Of a stretch of DNA of 5,316 nt, positions 1-4,179 are shown piece after piece. Under the pieces are notes generated by a model. The model had not been told where the DNA came from. It saw nothing but the letters and a program-made list of their open reading frames with translations, and did not search any database. The translations under genes and the position numbers were made by a program. Origin of the DNA: an uncultured Eggerthellaceae bacterium (GTDB lineage: Bacteria > Actinomycetota > Coriobacteriia > Coriobacteriales > Eggerthellaceae); assembly GCA_910584145.1 (NCBI GenBank), contig CAJTXX010000071.1:1-5316 (forward strand). Direction: 5' to 3'. Within the stretch, counting starts at the first letter, position 1. Each line of letters begins with the position of its first letter.

Positions 1-63
1 GCCCGCGAGCTGCGCGACAAGAAGTACATGAAGATCGTGTCTCTGGCACCGGAAACGCTGTAG
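1..63 (+). CDS. rplN: 50S ribosomal protein L14, C-terminal end (partial)
   Basis: Only the last 20 codons and the TAG stop are in the window. They read ARELRDKKYMKIVSLAPETL, the characteristic C-terminus of bacterial L14 (family pattern: ARELR-(D/E)-x-x-(F/Y)-MKI-(V/I)-SLAPEVL). L14 is a universal large-subunit protein on the face that contacts the small subunit. The gene enters from the left edge, so its start cannot be seen. Its stop codon is built into the AGGAGG ribosome binding site of rplX (62-67), so translation of the two genes is probably coupled. Position directly before rplX is the standard spc-operon order. Confidence 0.95.
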   Translation, partial: ARELRDKKYMKIVSLAPETL

Positions 64-75
64 GAGGTGCTGAAG

Positions 76-420
76 ATGGCAACCAAGAAAGCTGAGAAGC
101 GCAACGTCCTGTCCATCAAGAAGGGCGACACCGTCTGCGTGCTGGCCGGCAAGGACAAGGGCAAAGAGGGCAAGGTCCTGCGCACCGTTCCCGAGACCGA
201 GCGCGTCGTGGTCGAGAAGGTGAACGTGATGAAGAAGGCCATGCGCCCGACGCAGGCCAACCCGCAGGGCGGCATCTCCTCTGTCGAGGCGCCGATGGCG
301 GTGAGCAACGTCATGCTCGTCTGCCCGAACTGCAAGAAGCCCACGCGCGCTGCCCGTCGCCGCGACGACAGCGGCAAGAAGATCCGCGTGTGCAAGAAGT
401 GCGGCAAGGACATCGATTAA
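76..420 (+). CDS. rplX: 50S ribosomal protein L24, zinc-ribbon (C+) form
   Basis: L24 is an assembly-initiator protein of the 50S subunit that binds 23S rRNA. The 114-residue product has the KOW-type segment near residues 14-42 (IKKGDTVCVLAGKDKGKEGKV), followed by the conserved VVVEKVNVMKKAMRP stretch. Its C-terminal part carries two CxxC pairs, C83-P-N-C86 and C106-K-K-C109, which would form a zinc ribbon; many L24 proteins have lost these cysteines. An in-frame GTG at 67 would add three residues (MLK), but it lies inside the AGGAGG ribosome binding site (62-67). The ATG at 76, 8 nt after that site, is therefore the start, and MATKK... is a plausible N-terminus. The gap to rplN is 12 nt. A 217-nt gap with parS sites follows. 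Identity is certain; zinc binding is inferred from the cysteines. Confidence 0.97.
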   Translation: MATKKAEKRNVLSIKKGDTVCVLAGKDKGKEGKVLRTVPETERVVVEKVNVMKKAMRPTQANPQGGISSVEAPMAVSNVMLVCPNCKKPTRAARRRDDSGKKIRVCKKCGKDID

Positions 421-466
421 TCGAGCGGGTCCGCTTGGCAGGTTGGATCTTCGCAACCGCTCGAAA

Positions 467-482
467 TGTTTCACGTGAAACA
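467..482. other. parS chromosome-partition site 1 (ParB binding)
   Basis: The 16-bp sequence TGTTTCACGTGAAACA is a perfect palindrome and matches the widely conserved bacterial parS site bound by ParB/Spo0J. It lies in a longer 26-bp perfect palindrome (462-487). The central CACGTG separates it from the related Noc site, whose core is CCCGGG. In known systems ParB binds parS as a dimer, closes into a CTP-dependent clamp and slides onto neighbouring DNA. The resulting complex is moved by ParA and recruits SMC. parS sites normally cluster around the replication origin. Here the site is in the intercistronic gap after rplX rather than in a coding sequence. ParB binding is inferred from the match. 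Confidence 0.95.
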
Positions 483-524
483 TTTCGGGAGGCACAGAAG
501 AGGGAACCTGCAAGGAGAAGGAAA

Positions 525-540
525 TGTTTCACGTGAAACA
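525..540. other. parS chromosome-partition site 2 (ParB binding)
   Basis: This is a second perfect TGTTTCACGTGAAACA, identical to site 1, in a 24-bp perfect palindrome (521-544). The centres of the two sites are 58 bp apart, about five and a half helical turns. The repetition, and the extension of symmetry beyond the 16-bp core in both copies, argues strongly against chance. The left half of this site also forms the start of a possible 20-codon reading frame (ATG at 524), described under findings. Confidence 0.95.
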
Positions 541-587
541 TTTCGAGCAGGACAACCGAGCAGGTCAGGTTGTAAAAAGCCTTTAAG

Positions 588-612
588 GGCAGGAGGTCGG
601 AAATCTCCTGCC
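588..612 (+). promoter_or_regulatory. Hairpin containing AGGAGG, ahead of rplE
   Basis: GGCAGGAG (588-595) pairs with CTCCTGCC (605-612). A G-U pair (596/604) and a U-A pair (597/603) extend this to a 10-bp stem with a 5-nt loop. The 5' arm holds a Shine-Dalgarno-like AGGAGG (591-596) with no suitable start codon after it. The working ribosome binding site of rplE (AAGGAG, 624-629) lies outside the stem. There is no U-tract, so this is not an intrinsic terminator. The position, just before the L5 start, is where E. coli S8 represses the spc message, but no S8-binding core was recognised here. The structure is seen in the sequence; the regulatory role is a guess. Confidence 0.45.
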
Positions 613-637
613 GGATAAAAACGAAGGAGAGCAAGTC

Positions 638-1189
638 ATGGCAGAGATGCCCCGTTTGAAGAAGAAGTACCTGGACGAGATCCGCCCGAAACTGAAGGAC
701 GAGCTGGGTCTGTCAAACGTCAATCAGATCCCCACGCTGAAGAAGATCGTGGTGAACATGGGCGTCGGTGAGGCAGCGCAGGACAGCAAGCAGCTGGAAG
801 GCGCTATCAACGACATCCGCACCATCACCGGTCAGCAGCCCATGGTCTGCAAGGCTAAGAAATCCATCGCCGGCTTCAAGCTGCGCGAGGGCCAGGCTAT
901 CGGCTGCAAGGTCACCCTGCGCGGCGACCGCATGTGGGAGTTCTTCGACCGTCTGGTGGCTACCGCCATCCCGCGTATCCGCGACTTCCGCGGCCTTTCC
1001 CGCACCAGCTTCGATGGGCGTGGCAACTACTCCATGGGCGTGACCGAGCAGCTGATCTTCCCGGAGATCGACTACGACAAGATCGACCATACGCGCGGCA
1101 TGGACATAACATTCGTAACGAGCGCGGCAAACGACGAGGGGGCGCTGGCACTGCTGTCCGACCTCGGTTTCCCGTTCAAGAGCAAGTAA
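638..1189 (+). CDS. rplE: 50S ribosomal protein L5
   Basis: L5 binds 5S rRNA in the central protuberance of the large subunit and contacts the small subunit and P-site tRNA. The 183-residue product is close to the usual length of about 180. It shows the family's landmarks in order: VVNMGVGEA near residues 38-46, the KKSIAGFKLREGQAIGCKVTLRG block, PRIRDFRGLS, FDGRGNYSMG from residue 125, IFPEIDYDKI, RGMDI and the terminal LGFPF. The start is the ATG at 638, 8 nt after AAGGAG (624-629). A second in-frame ATG at 647 would sit 17 nt from that site and is less likely. The gene follows the long parS-bearing gap, so it relies on its own ribosome binding site and is not coupled to rplX. Confidence 0.97.
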   Translation: MAEMPRLKKKYLDEIRPKLKDELGLSNVNQIPTLKKIVVNMGVGEAAQDSKQLEGAINDIRTITGQQPMVCKAKKSIAGFKLREGQAIGCKVTLRGDRMWEFFDRLVATAIPRIRDFRGLSRTSFDGRGNYSMGVTEQLIFPEIDYDKIDHTRGMDITFVTSAANDEGALALLSDLGFPFKSK

Positions 1190-1191
1190 AG

Positions 1192-1213
1192 CGGCCGGGC
1201 TCACGCCCGTCCG
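1192..1213 (+). other. Small intercistronic hairpin between rplE and rpsN
   Basis: CGGGC (1196-1200) pairs with GCCCG (1205-1209) around a TCAC tetraloop. Three further pairs (1192-1194 with 1211-1213) follow a single C/T mismatch. It begins 3 nt after the rplE stop. No run of T follows, so it is not a convincing terminator. It may be a pause, processing or 3'-end-stabilising element, or simply a chance fold in GC-rich DNA. Confidence 0.35.
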
Positions 1214-1257
1214 TGTAACCTCGATGGGGCCTCGTGCCCACAAGAAAGAAGGAATGC

Positions 1258-1443
1258 ATGGCTAAGAAATCGATGATTGCCAAGGCCAAGCGCGAGCCGA
1301 AGTACTCCACGCGCCAGCACAACCGCTGCATGCGCTGTGGCCGGCCCCGCTCGTACTACCGCAAGTTCGGCCTGTGCCGTATCTGCTTGCGCGAACTGGC
1401 TAACGAAGGCAAGCTGCCCGGCGTGACCAAGTCATCCTGGTAA
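1258..1443 (+). CDS. rpsN: 30S ribosomal protein S14, type Z (zinc-binding; also called rpsZ)
   Basis: S14 is a small-subunit head protein, here in the short zinc-containing form of exactly 61 residues that is typical of Gram-positives. A zinc site is formed by C24-x2-C27 (in RCMRCGRPRSYYRKFG) and C40-x2-C43 (in GLCRICLREL), and the protein ends in the conserved LPGV-x-K-x-SW. The start is the ATG at 1258: a GTG at 1234 is in frame but has no ribosome binding site, and MAKKSMIAKAKR is the family's usual N-terminus. The GAAGGA site (1248-1253) is only 4 nt from the ATG, closer than elsewhere in this operon. A three-codon frame (ATG at 1254, stop 1263-1265) overlaps the start and is probably coincidental. 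Confidence 0.96.
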   Translation: MAKKSMIAKAKREPKYSTRQHNRCMRCGRPRSYYRKFGLCRICLRELANEGKLPGVTKSSW

Positions 1444-1549
1444 ACCAGCTGGCAAGGTATCTGGGTGTGCCCGCACGATAGGCGTCTCCGCTAGGGGCGG
1501 CAGGCGAACCGAGTGCGCGGCTCATCATCAACCAAAGGAGAAACCTGAA

Positions 1550-1948
1550 ATGACAATGACCGATCCTATCGCAGACATGCTGACGCGCGTGCGCAACGCA
1601 CAGTCTGCTTCCAAGGACACCGTGTCCATGCCCACCAGCAAAAAGCTGGTAGAGATCGCCCGCATCATGGACGAAGAGGGCTACATCGGCGGTTACGAGG
1701 TTGAGGACGGCGAGCCCCGCGGCACGCTCACCATCACCCTGAAGTACGGCCCGAAGAAGAGCAAGACCATCCGCGGCATCAAGCGCATCAGCAAGCCGGG
1801 TCTTCGCATCTACGCAGGCAAGGATGAGCTGCCCCGCGTTCTGGGCGGCCTCGGCACTGCGATCATATCCACCTCGGCTGGCGTCATGACCGACCGCGAT
1901 GCTCGTAAAAAGGGCGTCGGCGGCGAAGTCATCGCCTACATCTGGTAG
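1550..1948 (+). CDS. rpsH: 30S ribosomal protein S8
   Basis: S8 binds helix 21 of 16S rRNA in the central domain and is a primary assembly protein; in E. coli it also represses translation of the spc operon. The 132-residue product begins MTMTDPIADMLTRVRNA and carries the C-terminal rRNA-binding signature: ISTSAGVMTD at residues 106-115, then AR and GGEVIAYIW at the end. ATG 1550 lies 9 nt after AAGGAG (1535-1540); the alternative ATG at 1556 would be 15 nt away. The 106-nt gap upstream (1444-1549) shows an 8-bp palindrome at 1445-1452 and weak GC-rich pairings, but no promoter was recognised. The TAG stop is part of the rplF ribosome binding site. Confidence 0.97.
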   Translation: MTMTDPIADMLTRVRNAQSASKDTVSMPTSKKLVEIARIMDEEGYIGGYEVEDGEPRGTLTITLKYGPKKSKTIRGIKRISKPGLRIYAGKDELPRVLGGLGTAIISTSAGVMTDRDARKKGVGGEVIAYIW

Positions 1949-1960
1949 GGGGTTGCGCAT

Positions 1961-2500
1961 ATGTCTCGTATCGGAAAGATGCCCATTCCCGTACCGTCGG
2001 GCGTGGAGGTCAAGATCGACGGCAGCACCGTCACCGTCAAGGGCGCGAAGGGCGAACTGACCCGCACCTTCCAGCCCACCATGATAATCAAGCAGGAGGG
2101 CGACGAGGTGCTCGTCAGCACCGCTGACGGCGAGCGCCAGACGAACGCGTACTGGGGCCTCACCCGCAGCCTGCTGCACAACATGGTCGTCGGCGTGTCC
2201 GAGGGCTACACCAAGAAGCTCGAGCTGGTCGGCGTCGGCTACCGCGCTGCGCTCAAGGGCCGCGACCTCGAGATGCAGCTCGGCTTCTCCCACCCCGTGC
2301 TGGTGAAGGCGCCCGAGGGCATCACCTTCGAGGTCCCCTCCCAGACCGAGATAACCGTTTCCGGCGCGTCGAAGGAGCAGGTCGGCCAGGTTGCCGCCGA
2401 CATCCGCAAGTGGCGCAAGCCTGAGCCGTACAAGGGCAAGGGCATCCGCTATGAAGGCGAGCACGTGCGCCGCAAGGCCGGCAAAGCCGGTAAGGAATAA
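1961..2500 (+). CDS. rplF: 50S ribosomal protein L6
   Basis: L6 binds 23S rRNA near the sarcin-ricin loop and the factor-binding region, with two similar alpha/beta domains. The 179-residue length is standard. The N-terminus MSRIGKMPIPVP, the inter-domain segment with LELVGVGYRA and LGFSHPV, and the C-terminal signature PEPYKGKGIRY (residues 154-164) are all present, followed by a basic tail. AGGGGG (1947-1952), overlapping the rpsH stop, lies 8 nt before the ATG. The gap to rpsH is 12 nt and the two are probably translationally coupled. L6 alterations confer aminoglycoside resistance in some bacteria; nothing unusual is seen here. Confidence 0.97.
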   Translation: MSRIGKMPIPVPSGVEVKIDGSTVTVKGAKGELTRTFQPTMIIKQEGDEVLVSTADGERQTNAYWGLTRSLLHNMVVGVSEGYTKKLELVGVGYRAALKGRDLEMQLGFSHPVLVKAPEGITFEVPSQTEITVSGASKEQVGQVAADIRKWRKPEPYKGKGIRYEGEHVRRKAGKAGKE

Positions 2501-2515
2501 GGAGGAGATCGGAAC

Positions 2516-2887
2516 ATGCAGAAGTCAGTACTCAAGCGTCAAACCGGTCTCGCGCGCAGGCATCGTCGCGTTCGCGGCAAGATATCGGGCACCGCTGCCC
2601 GTCCGCGCCTGTGCGTCACCCGCTCCAACAACAACATCTACGCTCAGGTCATCGACGATGTCTCCCGCACCACCATCTGCGGTGCATCCACGATGGGCGC
2701 CGAGTTCAAGAAGACGGGCGCCAAGGGCTCCACGGTGGCAGGCGCTGCCGAGCTGGGTACCATCATCGGTAAGATGGCGCTCGCGAAGGGCGTCAACGAA
2801 GTCGTATTCGACCGTGGCGGACATCTGTATCACGGGCGCGTGAAGGCTCTGGCTGACGCGGCTCGCGAAGCCGGCCTGAAGTTCTAG
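2516..2887 (+). CDS. rplR: 50S ribosomal protein L18
   Basis: L18 binds 5S rRNA together with L5 and helps anchor it in the central protuberance. The 123-residue product has a basic N-terminal tail (KRQTGLARRHRRVRGKI), then the RPRLCVTRSNNNIYAQVIDD strand region. It ends with the conserved block FDRGGHLYHGRVKALA...GLKF (residues 98-123), which is diagnostic for the family. The ATG at 2516 is preceded by GGAGGAG (2501-2507), which begins directly after the rplF stop. Gaps are 15 nt upstream and 13 nt downstream, inside the compact L6-L18-S5-L30 block. Confidence 0.97.
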   Translation: MQKSVLKRQTGLARRHRRVRGKISGTAARPRLCVTRSNNNIYAQVIDDVSRTTICGASTMGAEFKKTGAKGSTVAGAAELGTIIGKMALAKGVNEVVFDRGGHLYHGRVKALADAAREAGLKF

Positions 2888-2900
2888 GAGGAGACGAGTA

Positions 2901-3422
2901 ATGGCCCGTAAACAACAGGAAAACGCTGTTCCTGAGCTGGAAGAGCGCGTAGTCAGCATCAACCGCGTCTCCAAGACCGTCAAGGGCGGCCGCCGCATGC
3001 AGCTCACCGCGCTGGTGGTCGTGGGCGACGGCAATGGCAGGGTCGGCCTGGGCCTGGGCAAGTCCCAGGAGGTCCCCAACGCCATCAAGAAGGGCGTGGA
3101 GGATGCGAAGAAGAACATGTTCAGCGTGCCGCTGACCGACGAGGGCTCCGTGCCGCACGAGATCATGGGCGAGTATGGCGCTGGCCGCGTGCTCATCAAG
3201 CCGGCTGTTCCCGGTACCGGCGTTATGGCCGGTGGCCCGGTGCGCGCCATCATGGAGCTGGCCGGCGTGAAGAACGTCATCACGAAGAGCCTCGGCACCA
3301 GCAATGCCATGAACATCGTGAAGGCTGCCGCCGAGGGTCTGAAGGCCATGGAGGCGCCCGAGACGGTCGCCGCCCGCCGCGGCACCACGGTGGACAAGAT
3401 GTTCGGCAGGAAGGAGCAGTAG
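2901..3422 (+). CDS. rpsE: 30S ribosomal protein S5
   Basis: S5 lies at the mRNA entry side of the small subunit and affects decoding accuracy. The 173-residue product has the double-stranded-RNA-binding-like N-terminal domain with INRVSKTVKGGRRM (residues 20-33) and VVVGDGNGRVGLG, then the C-terminal domain with GRVLIKPAVPGTGVMAGG, RAIMELAGVKNV and SLGTSNAMNIVKA. The VSKTVKGGR loop, where spectinomycin-resistance changes occur in other bacteria, looks intact. AGGAGGAG (2886-2893) overlaps the rplR stop and lies 7 nt before the ATG. The end of the gene contains the ribosome binding site of rpmD. Confidence 0.97.
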   Translation: MARKQQENAVPELEERVVSINRVSKTVKGGRRMQLTALVVVGDGNGRVGLGLGKSQEVPNAIKKGVEDAKKNMFSVPLTDEGSVPHEIMGEYGAGRVLIKPAVPGTGVMAGGPVRAIMELAGVKNVITKSLGTSNAMNIVKAAAEGLKAMEAPETVAARRGTTVDKMFGRKEQ

Positions 3423-3424
3423 GA

Positions 3425-3616
3425 ATGGCTGACGCGAAGAAGACGCTGCGCCTTACCCAGGTGAAGAGCCAGATCGGCCGCAAGTACGACCAGGACCGCA
3501 CCTTGCGCGCTCTCGGCCTCGGCCGCATCGGCAAGACCCACGACATCGTGGACAACGAGTCCGTCCGCGGCATGATCTTCAAGGTGAAGCACCTGATCGA
3601 GGTGGAAGAGCTCTAA
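3425..3616 (+). CDS. rpmD: 50S ribosomal protein L30
   Basis: L30 is a small bacterial large-subunit protein. The 63-residue product matches the family closely: LRLTQVKSQIGRKYDQDRTL, then RALGLGRIG, DNESVRGMIFKVKHLIEVEEL. Only 2 nt separate it from rpsE, and its probable ribosome binding site AAGGAG (3411-3416) lies within the last codons of rpsE, 8 nt from the ATG. This indicates tight coupling. A strong hairpin follows 6 nt after the stop codon. Confidence 0.96.
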   Translation: MADAKKTLRLTQVKSQIGRKYDQDRTLRALGLGRIGKTHDIVDNESVRGMIFKVKHLIEVEEL

Positions 3617-3622
3617 CGAACC

Positions 3623-3644
3623 CGGGCGCGAGCATTCGCGCCCG
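3623..3644 (+). other. Strong GC-rich hairpin between rpmD and rplO
   Basis: CGGGCGCGA (3623-3631) and TCGCGCCCG (3636-3644) form a perfect 9-bp stem with a GCAT loop. It starts 6 nt after the rpmD stop, in the 113-nt gap before rplO. The following bases (TACCATTCC) contain no T-run, so it is not a canonical intrinsic terminator, and rplO and secY would be cut off if it were fully efficient. A role as a processing site, 3'-end protector or partial attenuator is inferred. A weaker 5-bp hairpin (3700-3714) lies just before the rplO ribosome binding site. Confidence 0.5.
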
Positions 3645-3729
3645 TACCATTCCTCGGGACCTTCGCCCCGCAGGATATGCAAGCAGACAGTGAAAGCGAG
3701 CGCCCGCAAGGCGCGAAAAGGAGGATCGC

Positions 3730-4179
3730 ATGGAAATCAAGGACCTGAAGCCCGCGGAAGGCTCCACTCATCGTAAGAAGCGCGTCGGCCGCGGCCCCGC
3801 GTCCGGCAAGGGCAAGACCGCCGGCCGTGGCATGAACGGCCAGAAGAGCCGCGCAGGTGGCGGCAAGGGTGCCGGCTTCGAGGGCGGTCAGACGCCTCTG
3901 GCGCGTCGTCTGCCGAAGCTGCCCGGCTTCCGCAACCCCAACCGCGTGGAGTATATCGCCGTGAACGTCAGCAGGCTCGACTCCAAGTACGAGGCCGGCG
4001 AGACGGTCGACGGCGACACTCTGAAGGCGAAGGGCATCATCAAGCACGCCACCGACCCGGTCAAGGTGCTCGGCGACGGCGAGATAACCAAGGCCCTCAC
4101 CGTGAAGGTCGATAAGATCTCTGCTTCGGCTAAAGCTAAGATTGAAGCAGCTGGAGGAAAGGTCGAAGAGCCTTGCTAA
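3730..4179 (+). CDS. rplO: 50S ribosomal protein L15
   Basis: L15 is a large-subunit assembly protein with a long basic extension reaching into 23S rRNA. The 149-residue product opens with MEIKDLKPAEGSTHRKKRVGRG and a Gly/Lys/Arg-rich extension (about residues 15-52). The conserved GFEGGQTPLARRLPK and the C-terminal VKVLGDGEITKALTVK block (near residues 111-126) follow, ending KIEAAGGKVEEPC. AAGGAGG (3718-3724) lies 5 nt before the ATG. A 113-nt gap with hairpins separates it from rpmD, so it is less tightly coupled to the genes upstream. Its last two codons and stop overlap the start of secY. Confidence 0.97.
   Translation: MEIKDLKPAEGSTHRKKRVGRGPASGKGKTAGRGMNGQKSRAGGGKGAGFEGGQTPLARRLPKLPGFRNPNRVEYIAVNVSRLDSKYEAGETVDGDTLKAKGIIKHATDPVKVLGDGEITKALTVKVDKISASAKAKIEAAGGKVEEPC

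Larger units (their letters stand above)
459..548. repeat. 28-bp inverted repeat enclosing two parS palindromes
   Basis: Positions 459-486 and 521-548 are exact reverse complements over 28 bp, separated by a 34-nt purine-rich spacer (487-520). Each arm contains one self-complementary palindrome: 462-487 (26 bp) on the left and 521-544 (24 bp) on the right. Because of this self-complementarity the arms are also direct repeats over 25 bp (463-487 and 521-545), with a period of 58 bp. In mRNA the region could form either two separate hairpins or one long 28-bp stem, and the two are mutually exclusive. The repeat is seen directly; any RNA role is inference. Confidence 0.9.

Noticed and set aside
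67..75. GTG at 67 as the rplX start
   Set aside because: It overlaps the AGGAGG ribosome binding site that serves the ATG at 76.
466..618. 50-codon plus-strand frame starting at the ATG in parS site 1
   Set aside because: There is no ribosome binding site ahead of 466, the second half reads through parS 2 in another frame, and the product looks arbitrary.
311..634. 107-codon minus-strand frame across the rplX end and the parS gap
   Set aside because: Its only recognisable strings (MFHVKHF and NVSRETF) are the translation of the two parS palindromes, it overlaps rplX, and it resembles no family.
1234..1257. GTG at 1234 as the rpsN start
   Set aside because: No ribosome binding site precedes it, and the extra residues MPTRKKEC are absent from the 61-residue type Z S14 family.
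1400..2464. 354-codon minus-strand frame opposite rpsH and rplF
   Set aside because: It is a shadow of GC-rich coding strands: it lies across two certain genes and has no recognisable domain.
2461..2468. GCACGTGC palindrome in rplF as a third parS
   Set aside because: Only the CACGTG core matches; the flanks lack the GTTT/AAAC arms needed for ParB recognition.
3623..3644. Hairpin after rpmD as an intrinsic terminator
   Set aside because: No T-run follows the stem, and rplO-secY downstream show no promoter of their own that could be recognised.
2525..3709. 394-codon minus-strand frame opposite rplR, rpsE and rpmD
   Set aside because: It is an antisense shadow with low-complexity composition and no domain; the sense strand holds three complete ribosomal protein genes.
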